DNA of 64,000 nucleotides. Origin: Gluconacetobacter aggeris. Lineage in GTDB: Bacteria > Pseudomonadota > Alphaproteobacteria > Acetobacterales > Acetobacteraceae. The stretch covers positions 91,575 through 155,574 of the forward strand of contig NZ_JABEQD010000011.1 of the NCBI RefSeq assembly GCF_014174395.1, read 5' to 3'. This document shows positions 26,405-36,427 of this stretch, piece after piece (positions within the stretch are counted from its first letter, which is position 1; each line of letters opens with the position of its first letter). The notes below the pieces were generated by a model. The model was not told the origin of the DNA. It worked only from the letters and a program-made list of their open reading frames with translations, and did not search any database. Both the position numbers and the translations under genes were made by a program.

Positions 26405-27939
26405 CAGGGCGCTATTACGTCACGACACCGATCTATTATGTGAACGGGGCGCCGCATATCGGTCATGCCTATACCTCCGTCGCCGCCGACGTCATGGCGC
26501 GCTTCAAGCGGCTGGCGGGACATGATGTCTTCTTCCTGACCGGCACCGACGAACATGGGCAGAAGGTCGAGCAGGCCGCCCAGGCCGCCGGCGTGGCGCC
26601 GATTGCCTTCGCCGACCAGGTTTCGGCCGATTTCCGCGCGATGTACGATGTGATGAACGTTTCGTACGACGATTTCATCCGCACGACGGAGCCTCGGCAC
26701 ATTGCCGGCGCGACCGCGCTGTGGGAGCGGATCGCGGCGAACGGGCATATCTATCTGGGCGCGTATGAGGGCTGGTACGCGCTGCGCGACGAGAGCTTCT
26801 ACAATGAAGACGAACTCGTCACCCGCCCCGACGGCACGAAGGTGGCGCCGACCGGCGCGCCGGTCGAATGGGTGCGCGAGCCGTCCTATTTTTTCCGCCT
26901 GTCGGCTTTCGCCGATCGGCTGCTGGAACTGTACGAGACCCGGCCCGGCTTCATCGAACCCGCGTCGCGGCGCAACGAGGTTGCCAGCTTCGTGCGGCAG
27001 GGCCTGCGCGACCTGTCGATCAGCCGCACCAGCTTCCGCTGGGGCATCCCGGTGCCGGGCGATGCGGACCATGTGATGTATGTGTGGGTGGATGCGCTGG
27101 CCAATTACCTGTCGGCCACCGGCTTCCCCGATGCGGACAATCCCCGCGCCGGATTCTGGCCCGCCAACCTGCATCTGGTCGGCAAGGATATCGTCCGCTT
27201 CCACGCCGTCTACTGGCCCGCGCTGCTGATGGCCGCCGGGCTGGAGCTGCCGGCATGCGTGTTCTCGCATGGGTGGTGGACCATCGAGGGCGAGAAGATG
27301 AGCAAGTCGCTGGGCAATGTCGTCGACCCGCGCGACCTGGTGGCGCAGTTCGGCGTCGATCCGCTGCGCTTCTTCCTGATGCGTGAAATGCCGTTCGGCG
27401 GCGATAGCGACCTCAGCCGCCGGGCCATCATCAACCGGCTGAATGTCGAACTGGCGAACGATCTGGGCAACCTCGCCCAGCGCACCCTGACGCAGGTGGC
27501 GCGCAATTGCGGCGGCGTGCTGCCGGCGCAGGGCGTGCGGACCGAGGCCGATGATGCGCTGCTGGCGCAGGCATCGCTGCTGCCGACGCTGATGCACGGG
27601 CATATCGACCGCCATGCGCTGACCGACGCGCTGGAGGATGTGTGGCGCGTGATCCGGGCCTGCAACGCCTATATCGACCACCAGGCGCCGTGGGCGCTGC
27701 GCAAGACCGACATCGAGCGGATGGCGGTGGTGCTGCGGGTGCTGGTGGACGCGCTGCGTGTGATCGGCACCATGCTCCAGCCCTACATGCCCGGCAGTAT
27801 GGACGCATTGCTGACCCAGTTGGGCGTGGCGCAGGACGAGCGCGATTTCGCCGCGCTGGAGCGCCCGCTGCCCGAGGGCCGTGCCCTGCCGGCGCCGCAG
27901 GGGATTTTCCCGCGTTATGTGGAGGAAGCGGCGCAATGA
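26401..27939 (+). CDS. metG: Methionine--tRNA ligase
   Basis: MetRS of 512 residues, the compact form. HIGH is at 19-22 and KMSKS at 299-303. The connective peptide lacks a Cys4 zinc knuckle (sequence RDESFYNEDELV and GAPVEWVREPSYFFRLS), the zinc-free type common in alphaproteobacteria. There is no C-terminal EMAP-like dimerisation domain. It overlaps both holB (four bases) and tatD (four bases). Confidence 0.95.
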   Translation: MTGRYYVTTPIYYVNGAPHIGHAYTSVAADVMARFKRLAGHDVFFLTGTDEHGQKVEQAAQAAGVAPIAFADQVSADFRAMYDVMNVSYDDFIRTTEPRHIAGATALWERIAANGHIYLGAYEGWYALRDESFYNEDELVTRPDGTKVAPTGAPVEWVREPSYFFRLSAFADRLLELYETRPGFIEPASRRNEVASFVRQGLRDLSISRTSFRWGIPVPGDADHVMYVWVDALANYLSATGFPDADNPRAGFWPANLHLVGKDIVRFHAVYWPALLMAAGLELPACVFSHGWWTIEGEKMSKSLGNVVDPRDLVAQFGVDPLRFFLMREMPFGGDSDLSRRAIINRLNVELANDLGNLAQRTLTQVARNCGGVLPAQGVRTEADDALLAQASLLPTLMHGHIDRHALTDALEDVWRVIRACNAYIDHQAPWALRKTDIERMAVVLRVLVDALRVIGTMLQPYMPGSMDALLTQLGVAQDERDFAALERPLPEGRALPAPQGIFPRYVEEAAQ

Positions 27940-28727
27940 GTGCGCTGATCGACTCCCACTGCCATCTCGACCATTTCACCGACGACGAGATCCCGAGCCT
28001 GCTGGAGCGGGCCCGCGCGGCGGGGGTCGGCGGGATGGTGACGATCGGTACCCGCCTGTCGCGCGCGCAGCAGCAGAAGGACCTGACCCGTTTCGACCGG
28101 CCGGAAGTGCGGGTGTGGTGCACGGTCGGCACCCATCCAGACCATGTCGAGGAATGCGAGGTTGCCGATGCCGAGGGCATTATCGCCCTGGCCGACGATG
28201 CACGCGTGGTGGGGATCGGCGAGAGCGGGCTGGATTATTTCCATGGCGCGGAAGGCGTGCGCCCGTTGCAGCAGGCGCGCTTCCGCGCCCATATCGCGGC
28301 GGCGCGACGGATGGACCTGCCGCTGGTCATCCATGCGCGCGAGGCCGATTCGGACGTTGCCGCGATCCTGCGCGACGAGGTCGAGACAAACGGGCCGTTC
28401 CGTTTCCTGCTGCATTGCTTTGCATCCGGGCCAGATCTGGCGCGGGTGGGGTTGGAGCTGGGGGGGTATATCAGCTTCTCGGGAATCCTGACCTTTCCGC
28501 GCTCCGACGCGCTGCGTGCGATCGCGCGGGACATCCCCGGGGACCGGCTGCTGGTCGAGACCGATTCGCCGTACCTTGCCCCGGTGCCACGGCGCGGCAA
28601 GCGTAACGAGCCGGCGCTGGTCGCCCATACGGCGCTGCGCCTGGCCGAAGAGCGCGGCATGGACCCGGAGCAACTGGCGGACCTCACCACCGCCAATTTC
28701 CACCGTCTGTTCAGCCGGGCAGCCTGA
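27936..28727 (+). CDS. tatD: TatD-family metal-dependent hydrolase
   Basis: A 263-residue amidohydrolase-fold protein; family members show 3'-5' exonuclease/DNase activity. Metal ligands are in DSHCHLDH near the N-terminus, IGESGLDY, LVIHAREA, LHCFAS and ETDSPYLAP followed by RGKRNEP. The ATG overlaps the metG stop. The order metG-tatD-MBL hydrolase is conserved widely, supporting the TatD/YcfH assignment. Confidence 0.9.
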   Translation: MSALIDSHCHLDHFTDDEIPSLLERARAAGVGGMVTIGTRLSRAQQQKDLTRFDRPEVRVWCTVGTHPDHVEECEVADAEGIIALADDARVVGIGESGLDYFHGAEGVRPLQQARFRAHIAAARRMDLPLVIHAREADSDVAAILRDEVETNGPFRFLLHCFASGPDLARVGLELGGYISFSGILTFPRSDALRAIARDIPGDRLLVETDSPYLAPVPRRGKRNEPALVAHTALRLAEERGMDPEQLADLTTANFHRLFSRAA

Positions 28728-28730
28728 GCG

Positions 28731-29522
28731 ATGGAACTGGTCGTCCTGGGATGCGGCGGCTCGGCCGGCGTGCCGATGATCGGCGGGCCGGACGGGCGGG
28801 GCGACTGGGGGATCTGCGATCCGGCGGAACCCCGCAATTGCCGGACGCGTGCATCGGTCCTGCTGAGGGGCGATGACGGGCAGGCGGTGCTGATCGATAC
28901 CGGCCCCGACCTGCGCGCGCAGTTGCTGGCGCAGGGCATCGACCGGTTCGATGCGATTCTCTACACCCATGCCCATTCCGACCATATCGCGGGGCTGGAC
29001 GAGGTCCGGGCGATCAACCGGGCGATCGACCGGCCCCTGCCGGTGCTGGCCACGCCGCCCGTGCTGGCGGATCTGGAGGCGCGGTTCAACTATGCCTTCC
29101 GCCCGTGGTCGCCGCCCGGCTTCTATCGCCCCGTCGTGGTGCCGCGGGAGGTGCATGCCGGCCAGACGGTCGACATCGCAGGGCTGCGCCTGACGCTGTT
29201 CGAACAGATCCACGGCCGCACGCTGTCGCTGGGCGTGCGATGCGGGACGATTGCCTACTCCACCGACGTCGTCGACCTGCCCGAGGAGGCGTTCGCCGCC
29301 TTGGCGGGGGTGGAGACGTGGCTGGTGGATTGCTTCCAGCGGTTCTCGCCCCATAACGCCCATGCATGGCTGGACCGGGTGCTGGAATGGCGCGCCCGCC
29401 TGATGCCGCGCCGCGTGATCCTGACGCATATGGGCACCGACATGGATTGGGCCTGGATGCGCGACAACCTGCCGGAGGGGGTGGAAGCCGCCTTTGACGG
29501 CCTGCGCGTGCCTTTTTGCTGA
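28731..29522 (+). CDS. MBL-fold hydrolase, PhnP/RNase Z-like
   Basis: A 263-residue metallo-beta-lactamase-fold protein. The metal-binding THAHSDHIAGLDEVR motif is complete, and further ligands are expected at STDVVDL and at LTHMGTDMDW. The N-terminal CGGSAGVPMIG matches PhnP-like phosphodiesterases. It follows tatD by three bases. PhnP hydrolyses cyclic phosphates, but no phosphonate genes are here, so a housekeeping phosphodiesterase role is more likely. Confidence 0.85.
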   Translation: MELVVLGCGGSAGVPMIGGPDGRGDWGICDPAEPRNCRTRASVLLRGDDGQAVLIDTGPDLRAQLLAQGIDRFDAILYTHAHSDHIAGLDEVRAINRAIDRPLPVLATPPVLADLEARFNYAFRPWSPPGFYRPVVVPREVHAGQTVDIAGLRLTLFEQIHGRTLSLGVRCGTIAYSTDVVDLPEEAFAALAGVETWLVDCFQRFSPHNAHAWLDRVLEWRARLMPRRVILTHMGTDMDWAWMRDNLPEGVEAAFDGLRVPFC

Positions 29523-29909
29523 TCCGCGATTGCGGGGGGAAGGGCACCCGGTTGTTCTGAAAACCCCTGCTGTCCGGGTGTGTGTTTCCGGAGCGCACGC
29601 GATTTAGGTTGAATCCCGAAGGCGGGGAGCGATAGCCTCGAAGTTGACGGCCCGGGATCTCGCAGCGCGATACCTGACTGCGATTCCACCATATGCCAGT
29701 CGCCCTTGTCTGGGGCGGCAGCGTGCCTATCTGCCTCTAAATGGGCCAGACAGCAAGGGGGAATGTGTGTTGGACAGCCGATTGCAGAGCCGACAGGACT
29801 GACGGTTTTTCCCGCTCCGGGGGCCGCTCCCCGGAAGAGATGCGTATCCATGGTGCATGGTCGTCCAGAAGAATGACGGATTCTGGCGCCGGTTCGGAGA
29901 CTTCCCAGG
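29523..29909. other. 387-bp non-coding gap upstream of prkA
   Basis: No convincing gene lies here. Reading frames that cross it are shadows. A weak promoter-like pair, TTGACG at 29644 and GCGATA at 29667, has a 17-base spacer, but the -10 is poor. As prkA-type genes are usually under stress control, a control region here is plausible though not demonstrated. Confidence 0.3.
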
Positions 29910-31856
29910 ATGGTTTCTGATTTCAATGTGTTTTCTCTGGCCACTGCGATGCGCGATCAGCGTCGCGAAATCGAGATGAGCCTGTCCGACTATCTTGAAG
30001 CCTGCCGTACCGATCCGTCGTGCTATGCAACCGCGGCGGAGCGCATGCTGAAGGCGATCGGCGAACCGAGGAGCGTCGATACCTCGCGCGATCCGCGCCT
30101 GTCGCGCATCTTCATGAACCGTACCCTGCGGATCTATCCGGCCTTCTCCGATTTCTACGGCATGGAAGAGACGATCGAGCAGATCGTGGGCTTCTTCCGG
30201 CATGCGGCGCAGGGGCTCGAGGAGCGCAAGCAGATCCTCTATCTGCTCGGCCCGGTGGGCGGCGGCAAATCGTCCCTGGGCGAACGGCTGAAGGCCCTGA
30301 TGGAGAAGGAGCCGATCTATGTGCTGAAGGCCGGGCGGCATGTCAGCCCCGTCTTCGAAAGCCCGCTGGGCCTGTTCGACCCCGACCGGATGGGCGATGC
30401 CCTGCAGGAGCGGTACGGCATTCCGCGCCGGCTGCTGGGCGGTGTCGCCAGCCCGTGGGCGCTGAAGCGGCTGGAGGAATTCGATGGCGACCTGTCGCGC
30501 TTTTCCGTCATCAAGGTCCATCCGTCCCGGCTGCGCCAGATCGCGATCGCGAAGACCGAACCCGGCGATGACAACAACCAGGACGTGTCGGCGCTGGTGG
30601 GCAAGGTCGATATCCGGCAGTTGGAGCATTTCAGCCAGAACGACCCCGATGCCTACAGCTTTTCGGGCGGCCTGAACCGGGCGAACCAGGGGCTGCTGGA
30701 ATTCGTCGAGATGTTCAAGGCGCCGATCAAGATGCTGCACCCGCTGCTGACGGCGACGCAGGAGGGCAATTATGTCGGGACCGAGAATATCGGCAGCATT
30801 CCGTTCACCGGCGTGATCCTGGCCCATTCGAACGAGGCCGAGTGGCAGAGCTTCCGCAATAATCGCACCAACGAAGCTTTTCTGGACCGGGTCTGCGTCA
30901 TCAAGGTGCCCTATTGCCTGCGGGTGGCGGAGGAGACGAAGATCTATGAGAAGCTGGTCCAGTCCTCCAGCCTGGCGAACGCACCCTGCGCGCCCAATAC
31001 GCTGGAAATGCTGGCCCGTTTCGCGGTCCTGTCGCGGCTGAAGCCGCACCCGAACTCCACACAGTTCGCCAAGATGCGCGTCTATGACGGCGAGAATATC
31101 CGCGAGACCGACCCCAAAGCCCGCACGATGCAGGAATATCGCGACGCCGCCGGGGTGGATGAAGGGATGGACGGTATTTCCACCCGCTTCGCGTACAAGG
31201 TGCTGTCCGCGACCTTCAACCATGATTCTTCCGAGATTTCCGCCGATCCGGTGCATCTGATGTACGTGCTGGAACAGGCGGTGCGGCGGGAGCAGTTCCC
31301 GACGGACATCGAGGCGAACTATCTGGCGACGCTGAAATCGGAACTGGCCGGGCGCTATGCCGAATTCCTGGGGCACGAGATCCAGAAGGCCTATCTGGAG
31401 AGCTATAACGATTACGGCCAGAACCTGTTCGACCGCTATCTGGACTATGCCGACGCCTGGATCGAGGACCAGGATTTCAAGGACCCCGACACCGGGCAGA
31501 TGCTCAATCGCGAGTTGCTGAACGCCGAACTGACCAAGATCGAGAAGCCTGCGGGGATCGCCAACCCCAAGGATTTCCGCAACGAGGTGGTGAAGTTCTC
31601 GCTCCGCGCGCGGGCGGGCAATGGCGGGCGCAACCCGTCCTGGACGTCCTATGAGAAGATCCGCGACGTGATCGAGAAGCGGATGTTCAGCCAGGTCGAG
31701 GATCTGCTGCCCGTCATCAGCTTCGGTTCCAAGAAGGACGGCGAGACCGAGCGCAAGCATGACGAGTTCGTCGAGCGGATGGTCTCGCGCGGTTATACGG
31801 AACGCCAGGTCCGCCGACTCGTTGAGTGGTACATGCGGGTGAAGCAATCCGCCTGA
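29910..31856 (+). CDS. prkA: PrkA-type AAA+ serine protein kinase
   Basis: A 648-residue homologue of YeaG/PrkA. The N-terminal AAA+ module has the Walker A loop GPVGGGKSS (residues 114-122). The C-terminal third (from about 430) resembles PrkA kinase domains, with EIQKAYLESYNDYGQNLFDRY and the terminal VSRGYTERQVRRLVEWYM. In enterobacteria YeaG and YeaH act together in nutrient stress. Here prkA is followed by yeaH-like and spoVR genes on the same strand, the classic three-gene set. The first protein position matches known PrkA N-termini. Confidence 0.92.
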   Translation: MVSDFNVFSLATAMRDQRREIEMSLSDYLEACRTDPSCYATAAERMLKAIGEPRSVDTSRDPRLSRIFMNRTLRIYPAFSDFYGMEETIEQIVGFFRHAAQGLEERKQILYLLGPVGGGKSSLGERLKALMEKEPIYVLKAGRHVSPVFESPLGLFDPDRMGDALQERYGIPRRLLGGVASPWALKRLEEFDGDLSRFSVIKVHPSRLRQIAIAKTEPGDDNNQDVSALVGKVDIRQLEHFSQNDPDAYSFSGGLNRANQGLLEFVEMFKAPIKMLHPLLTATQEGNYVGTENIGSIPFTGVILAHSNEAEWQSFRNNRTNEAFLDRVCVIKVPYCLRVAEETKIYEKLVQSSSLANAPCAPNTLEMLARFAVLSRLKPHPNSTQFAKMRVYDGENIRETDPKARTMQEYRDAAGVDEGMDGISTRFAYKVLSATFNHDSSEISADPVHLMYVLEQAVRREQFPTDIEANYLATLKSELAGRYAEFLGHEIQKAYLESYNDYGQNLFDRYLDYADAWIEDQDFKDPDTGQMLNRELLNAELTKIEKPAGIANPKDFRNEVVKFSLRARAGNGGRNPSWTSYEKIRDVIEKRMFSQVEDLLPVISFGSKKDGETERKHDEFVERMVSRGYTERQVRRLVEWYMRVKQSA

Positions 31857-32043
31857 GGCGCTGTTGCCAAGGCGCCGCTACAGGCGAGTCCTGGGCGTGT
31901 TTTTCCCGCCTCGCGGTGACCGGCCGGCAAGGCCGCTCCGCTTCGATGCGCGAAAACCTTCTTCGGACGCGATCTGTAGCGGCCCGCTCCTGACGCAGCA
32001 TCAGCAGTTTTGAAACCGCCTCTGAACGGAATGGTGCCGGCCA

Positions 32044-33351
32044 GTGGATATCATTGACAGACGTCCCAATCCCCATGGGAAAAACCTCGAAAACCGGCGG
32101 CGCGTGCTGCAGCGGGCTCGCTCGGCCGTGCAGACGGCGGTACGGGACGCGGTGGCGCGCGGCAGGATCCGGGAGGTGGGGCAGGGTAACGCGGTCTCGG
32201 TCCCGTCGGATTCGCTGCATGAACCCTCGCTGCATCGCGTCTTTTCCGAGGGCGTGCGCGAGATCGTGCTGACCGGTAACCGCGAATTCTCGCGCGGAGA
32301 CCGGCTGCAACGGCCGCCGGCTGGGGCTGGCGGGCAGGGCTCCGGGGCCGGGCAGGCCGGCGAGAGTGGCGGGGGAGAGGATTCCTTTCGCTTCGTGCTG
32401 AGCCGGGACGAATTCCTGGACCTGTTCTTCGACGACCTGGAATTGCCGGACCTGCTGAAGCGCGAGATCTCCACCACCGAAAACGGGGTGCCCGCCCGTT
32501 CCGGCCTCAGCAACGAGGGTGCGCCGTCGCATCTGGATCTGGGGCGGACGATGCGGCGCTCGATCGCGCGGCGCCTGGGGCTGGGCCGGCCCAAGCCGGC
32601 GGAATTGCAGGAGGTCGAGGAACGTATCGCCGAACTGGAGGCCCTCCGTCCGGCCTCGGCGGAGGATCTGGAGGAACTGGAGGGGCTGCGCGAACGGCGC
32701 GGCACGCTGCGCCAGCGGCTGGCGCGGATTCCATGGGTCGATCCGGTCGATCTGCGCTTCCGGCGCTATACCATCATGCCGCAGCCGGCGACGCGGGCGG
32801 TGATGTTCTGCATCATGGATGTCTCGGGTTCGATGACCGAGCGGATGAAGGATCTGGCGAAGCAGTTCTTCCTGCTGCTGCATGTGTTTCTGGAGCGGCG
32901 GTACAAGAAGGTCGAAATCGTTTTCATCCGCCATGCCGAAAGCGCCGAGGAAGTGGATGAGGATGCGTTCTTCCACGATCCGCGCACGGGCGGCACCATC
33001 GTCTCGTCGGCGCTGGAACTGATGCATACCATCCAGCGGGAGCGTTTTCCGTCGGCCAACTGGAATATCTATGTCGCCCAGGCATCGGACGGCGACAACG
33101 CGTCGTCCGACACCGCGCGCACCGCCAGCCTGTTGCGGGACGATATCCTGCCGGCGGTGCAATATTATGCCTATATCGAAATCACGGGGTCGGGGGCGGT
33201 GATCCGCGGCGAGACGGATCTATGGCGCAGCTATCGCGCCATCGCCGATGAGAACGATCATCTGGCGATCCGTCAGGTCGGCGACCGCAAGGAGATTTTC
33301 CCGGTCTTCCGCGACCTGTTTTCCCGTCAGCACCATTCGGCGGAGGCTTGA
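32044..33351 (+). CDS. yeaH: YeaH/YhbH family protein (DUF444, vWA-like)
   Basis: A 435-residue protein whose start (MDIIDRRPNPHGKNLENRRR) is the family's conserved N-terminus; initiation is at GTG 32044. A Gly/Gln-rich linker (about 90-120) precedes a von Willebrand A-like domain with the MIDAS-type DVSGSMTE (D259 onward). In it, FIRHAESAEEVDE and a GGTIVSSAL segment supply further metal-site residues. The family partners PrkA. It overlaps spoVR by one base and follows prkA by about 190 bases. Confidence 0.9.
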   Translation: MDIIDRRPNPHGKNLENRRRVLQRARSAVQTAVRDAVARGRIREVGQGNAVSVPSDSLHEPSLHRVFSEGVREIVLTGNREFSRGDRLQRPPAGAGGQGSGAGQAGESGGGEDSFRFVLSRDEFLDLFFDDLELPDLLKREISTTENGVPARSGLSNEGAPSHLDLGRTMRRSIARRLGLGRPKPAELQEVEERIAELEALRPASAEDLEELEGLRERRGTLRQRLARIPWVDPVDLRFRRYTIMPQPATRAVMFCIMDVSGSMTERMKDLAKQFFLLLHVFLERRYKKVEIVFIRHAESAEEVDEDAFFHDPRTGGTIVSSALELMHTIQRERFPSANWNIYVAQASDGDNASSDTARTASLLRDDILPAVQYYAYIEITGSGAVIRGETDLWRSYRAIADENDHLAIRQVGDRKEIFPVFRDLFSRQHHSAEA

Positions 33352-34907
33352 TGGACCAGATCGTATCAGGGGGCGGCTCTCCGGCCCGGTCCGGGGGGCT
33401 GCTCTATTCCGGCAATGACTGGAATTTCCAGATCATCCGCGATTGCTATGACGCGATCGAGGAGATTGCGACCCGTGAGCTGGGGCTGGAGATCTACACC
33501 AACCGCGTGGAGATCATCACCTCGGAGCAGATGCTCGATGTCTACACCGCGCATGGCATGCCGGTAGGATACAAGCACTGGTCGTTCGGCAAGCGCTTTA
33601 TCGGGCATGAGAATGCCTACCGGCGCGGGCTGATGGGGCTGGCCTATGAGGTCGTCATCAATTCCGATCCCTGCATCAGCTATCTGATGGAGGAAAACTC
33701 GGCGACGATGCAGGCGCTGGTGATTGCGCATGCCGCATTCGGCCATAACCATTTCTTTCGCAATAACAGGTTGTTCCGGGAGTGGACGGACCCGTCGGAC
33801 ATTCTGGACTATCTGGAATTTGCCCGTGGCTACATTGCCCGGTGCGAGGAACGGCATGGATTGCGGGCGGTGGAGCGCGTGCTGGATGCGGCCCATGCCC
33901 TGCAGAACCAGGGGGTCAACCGGCATTCGGGTGCCCGCAAGCTGGATCTGAAGGCCGAGCAGCAGCGCGCGAAAGAGCGGCGGGCGTACGAGGACAGCGT
34001 CTTCAACGACCTGTGGCGCACCCTGCCCACCGAGGCCGGCGATGCGGCGGGAACGGCGGAAGGGGCCCATGCACGCCGGCTTCTGGGGCTGCCCGAGGAA
34101 AACCTGCTCTATTTCCTGGAGAAGAATGCGCCGCGCCTGGCCCCCTGGGAGCGGGAGATCATCCGCATCGTACGGATGATCGCGCAATATTTCTATCCGC
34201 AGCCCCAGGTGAAGATGATGAACGAGGGCTGCGCCACCTGGGTGCATGTCTACATCATGCGGCGCCTGCACGAACTGGGGCGGATCGACGACGCGGCCTA
34301 TCTTGAGGTCATTCATTCGACGTCGAACGTGATCAGCCAGCCGGGCTTCGACGCGGGGGGAGGGGCGTCGTTCAATCCCTATGCGCTGGGCTATGCCATG
34401 ATGACCGACATCGTGCGGATCTGCACCGAGCCGACCGCCGAGGATCGGGAATGGTTTCCCGATATCGCGGGCAATGGGGATGCAATCGGCACGCTGCGCC
34501 ATGCCTGGGCCGAATATCGGGATGAGAGCTTCATCCAGCAATTCCTCTCGCCCAAGGTGATCCGCGATTTCCGCATGTTCCGTCTCAGCGACGATACCGC
34601 CCAGCCTTATCTGCTGGTCGACGCCATTCATGATGAGGCCGGATATCGCGATATCCGCCGCAGCCTGGCACGCGTCTATGATCCCGGGACGTTCTATACC
34701 GAGATCGAAATCGTCGATGTGGACCTGCTGGGCGACCGCACGCTGAAGCTGGAGCATCGCACCCGGGCCGGCCAGTTGCTCCAGGCCGGTGATGCACGCC
34801 AGACGCTGGACTATCTTGCCTCGCTGTGGGGGTATGGCGTCGTTCTGCAGGAGGTGGATGCGCAGACGGGCAGTGTGTTGGCGACTCACAGTGCAGGCCC
34901 GTCGTAA
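33351..34907 (+). CDS. SpoVR family protein
   Basis: A 518-residue homologue of SpoVR/YcgB. Typical segments are LYSGNDWNFQIIRDCYDAIEEIA-type sequence near the start, AHAAFGHNHFFRNN, the MNEGCATWVHVYIM motif, and SQPGFDAGG followed by SFNPYALGYAM. Histidines and glutamates in these motifs suggest a metal site, though no activity is established. The ATG at 33351 overlaps the yeaH stop (TGATG). The organism is not a spore former, so the name reflects only the Bacillus homologue. Confidence 0.92.
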   Translation: MDQIVSGGGSPARSGGLLYSGNDWNFQIIRDCYDAIEEIATRELGLEIYTNRVEIITSEQMLDVYTAHGMPVGYKHWSFGKRFIGHENAYRRGLMGLAYEVVINSDPCISYLMEENSATMQALVIAHAAFGHNHFFRNNRLFREWTDPSDILDYLEFARGYIARCEERHGLRAVERVLDAAHALQNQGVNRHSGARKLDLKAEQQRAKERRAYEDSVFNDLWRTLPTEAGDAAGTAEGAHARRLLGLPEENLLYFLEKNAPRLAPWEREIIRIVRMIAQYFYPQPQVKMMNEGCATWVHVYIMRRLHELGRIDDAAYLEVIHSTSNVISQPGFDAGGGASFNPYALGYAMMTDIVRICTEPTAEDREWFPDIAGNGDAIGTLRHAWAEYRDESFIQQFLSPKVIRDFRMFRLSDDTAQPYLLVDAIHDEAGYRDIRRSLARVYDPGTFYTEIEIVDVDLLGDRTLKLEHRTRAGQLLQAGDARQTLDYLASLWGYGVVLQEVDAQTGSVLATHSAGPS

Positions 34908-34951
34908 CAAGGTGCCGAATGTGTAGGTTCGGTCCAGTTTTTGCCGTACGC

Positions 34952-34957
34952 TATAAT
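34952..34957 (+). promoter_or_regulatory. Candidate -10 box (TATAAT) upstream of the amine dehydrogenase operon
   Basis: A consensus TATAAT lies in a locally AT-rich patch (about 34938-35010) of the 272-base gap between spoVR and the amine dehydrogenase genes. No good -35 box is present at 16-18 bases (TCGGTC is the best), so an activator may be needed. The next gene begins 220 bases downstream. Confidence 0.35.
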
Positions 34958-35179
34958 ATTATTTCGTCAGTATCGGAATTTCTGAAATTCACTTGCGATT
35001 TTTCCAAAGTGGAAGGCTAGGCAGCCTGCCCGAAAATTTGTATCGAAAGAACATCAAACTGGATGGCAGGCGGTATCCGCTCTGCCGCCGGGCTTCCGAA
35101 TCGCGGTTCGGGTCTGGTGTCGCGAACAACAGGGTTGGCTGGATGAACATGATACTTCCTTCGTGGAGCCGACGGTCGC

Positions 35180-36391
35180 ATGCTGGCTGATCGGCGGTCT
35201 CGCGCCACCCGGCGCGTTTCGCGTGCCCTGGCAGCCGCTTCCGTTGTGACGCTCCTCGCGGTACAGGGGCCGGCCCGGGCCGCCGAGCCGATCCTGCAGA
35301 CCGAGGAAAGTGATATCGTCAGGCTGCCTCCCGGTGGTCCGCACCGGGTCCTGGTGGAGGATGCGGTCTATCGCCACAGCAAGGATGGACGGGTCTATGT
35401 CGTGGACCTCGATACCGGCCGGCTGCTGGGGATGGTGCAGGCTGCCTATAACGCCAACATGGTGGCCGATCCGGCGGGCAAGGCATTCTATGTTGCCGAG
35501 ACGACATGGGAGCGGGGCAATCGCGGCAAGCGCCACGATATGCTGGCGGCGTATGATCCGCGCACGCTGGAGCAGGTGGCGGATATCGACCTGCCGGGCC
35601 GCGCGCTGATCACGCCGAAGAAGCCCGACATGGCGATCGGTGCCGACGGGCACTATGTCTATGTCTACGATTCCAGCCCGACCAATGCGGTCCATGTCTA
35701 TGACACAGGTCTGAAGTCGGTTGTGCGGACGGTGGACGTGCCGGGCTGCGCGCTGATCTATCCTTGGGGCAATGCCGGTTTTTCCTCGATCTGCGGCGAC
35801 GGGTCGCTGGCCAATGTGCGGATGGATGCCAAGGGCACGCCGGCCCTGACGCGGACCCCGCCGTTTTTCGTGCCGGATCGCGATCCGGTCTTCGAGCACA
35901 GTCCGGAGATCGCGGCGAGCGGCCATGTCTGGTTCATGTCCTATAGCGGCCTGATCTACGAGGCGACGCTGGGCGCGCAATCCAGCATCGCCAAGCCCTG
36001 GTCGATCCAGGAAGCGGCCGGCCTGAAGGCGGCGTCGGATGCCCGTGCCCCGTTCGAGGTGACGTGGCGGCCGGGCGGATGGCAGCTCGCGGCGCTGCGG
36101 GCCCGCGATTCGCATCTGTTCGTGCTGATGCACAAGGGCACCTTCTGGACGCACAAGGATGCCGGCTCCGAATTGTGGGAGCTGGACCTGAAGACGCACC
36201 GGCTGGTGCGGCGCATTCCGCTGGCTGCCCGCAGCATGATGGTGGGTGTGACCCAGGACGCGCAGTCGCGGATCATGCTGACGGATGAAGCCGGTGACCT
36301 GATGGTGCTGGACGGTGCCGACGGCAAGCCTGTGCGCAAGATCGGGGCGCTGGGCGATGCGCTGATCTTTACGGCTGCTCCCGGAGAATGA
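35180..36391 (+). CDS. Amine dehydrogenase heavy (beta-propeller) chain
   Basis: A 403-residue homologue of the MauB/AauB large subunit of TTQ amine dehydrogenases. An exported leader (RRVSRALAAASVVTLLAVQG, cleavage near ARAAEP) is followed by seven-bladed propeller repeats: YVVDLDTGRLLGMVQ, MLAAYDPRTLEQVADIDLPG and YDTGLKSVVRTVDVPGCALIYP. Further segments are SPEIAASGHVWFMSYSG and the LWELDLKTHRLVRRIPL blade. The late LFVLMHKGTFWTHKDAG is strongly family-like. The protein is periplasmic and forms an alpha2beta2 complex with the light chain 36 bases downstream. Confidence 0.9.
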   Translation: MLADRRSRATRRVSRALAAASVVTLLAVQGPARAAEPILQTEESDIVRLPPGGPHRVLVEDAVYRHSKDGRVYVVDLDTGRLLGMVQAAYNANMVADPAGKAFYVAETTWERGNRGKRHDMLAAYDPRTLEQVADIDLPGRALITPKKPDMAIGADGHYVYVYDSSPTNAVHVYDTGLKSVVRTVDVPGCALIYPWGNAGFSSICGDGSLANVRMDAKGTPALTRTPPFFVPDRDPVFEHSPEIAASGHVWFMSYSGLIYEATLGAQSSIAKPWSIQEAAGLKAASDARAPFEVTWRPGGWQLAALRARDSHLFVLMHKGTFWTHKDAGSELWELDLKTHRLVRRIPLAARSMMVGVTQDAQSRIMLTDEAGDLMVLDGADGKPVRKIGALGDALIFTAAPGE

Positions 36392-36427
36392 GCCCCCGGA
36401 ATGATCCCTGCGTGACGGAGAAACGAT

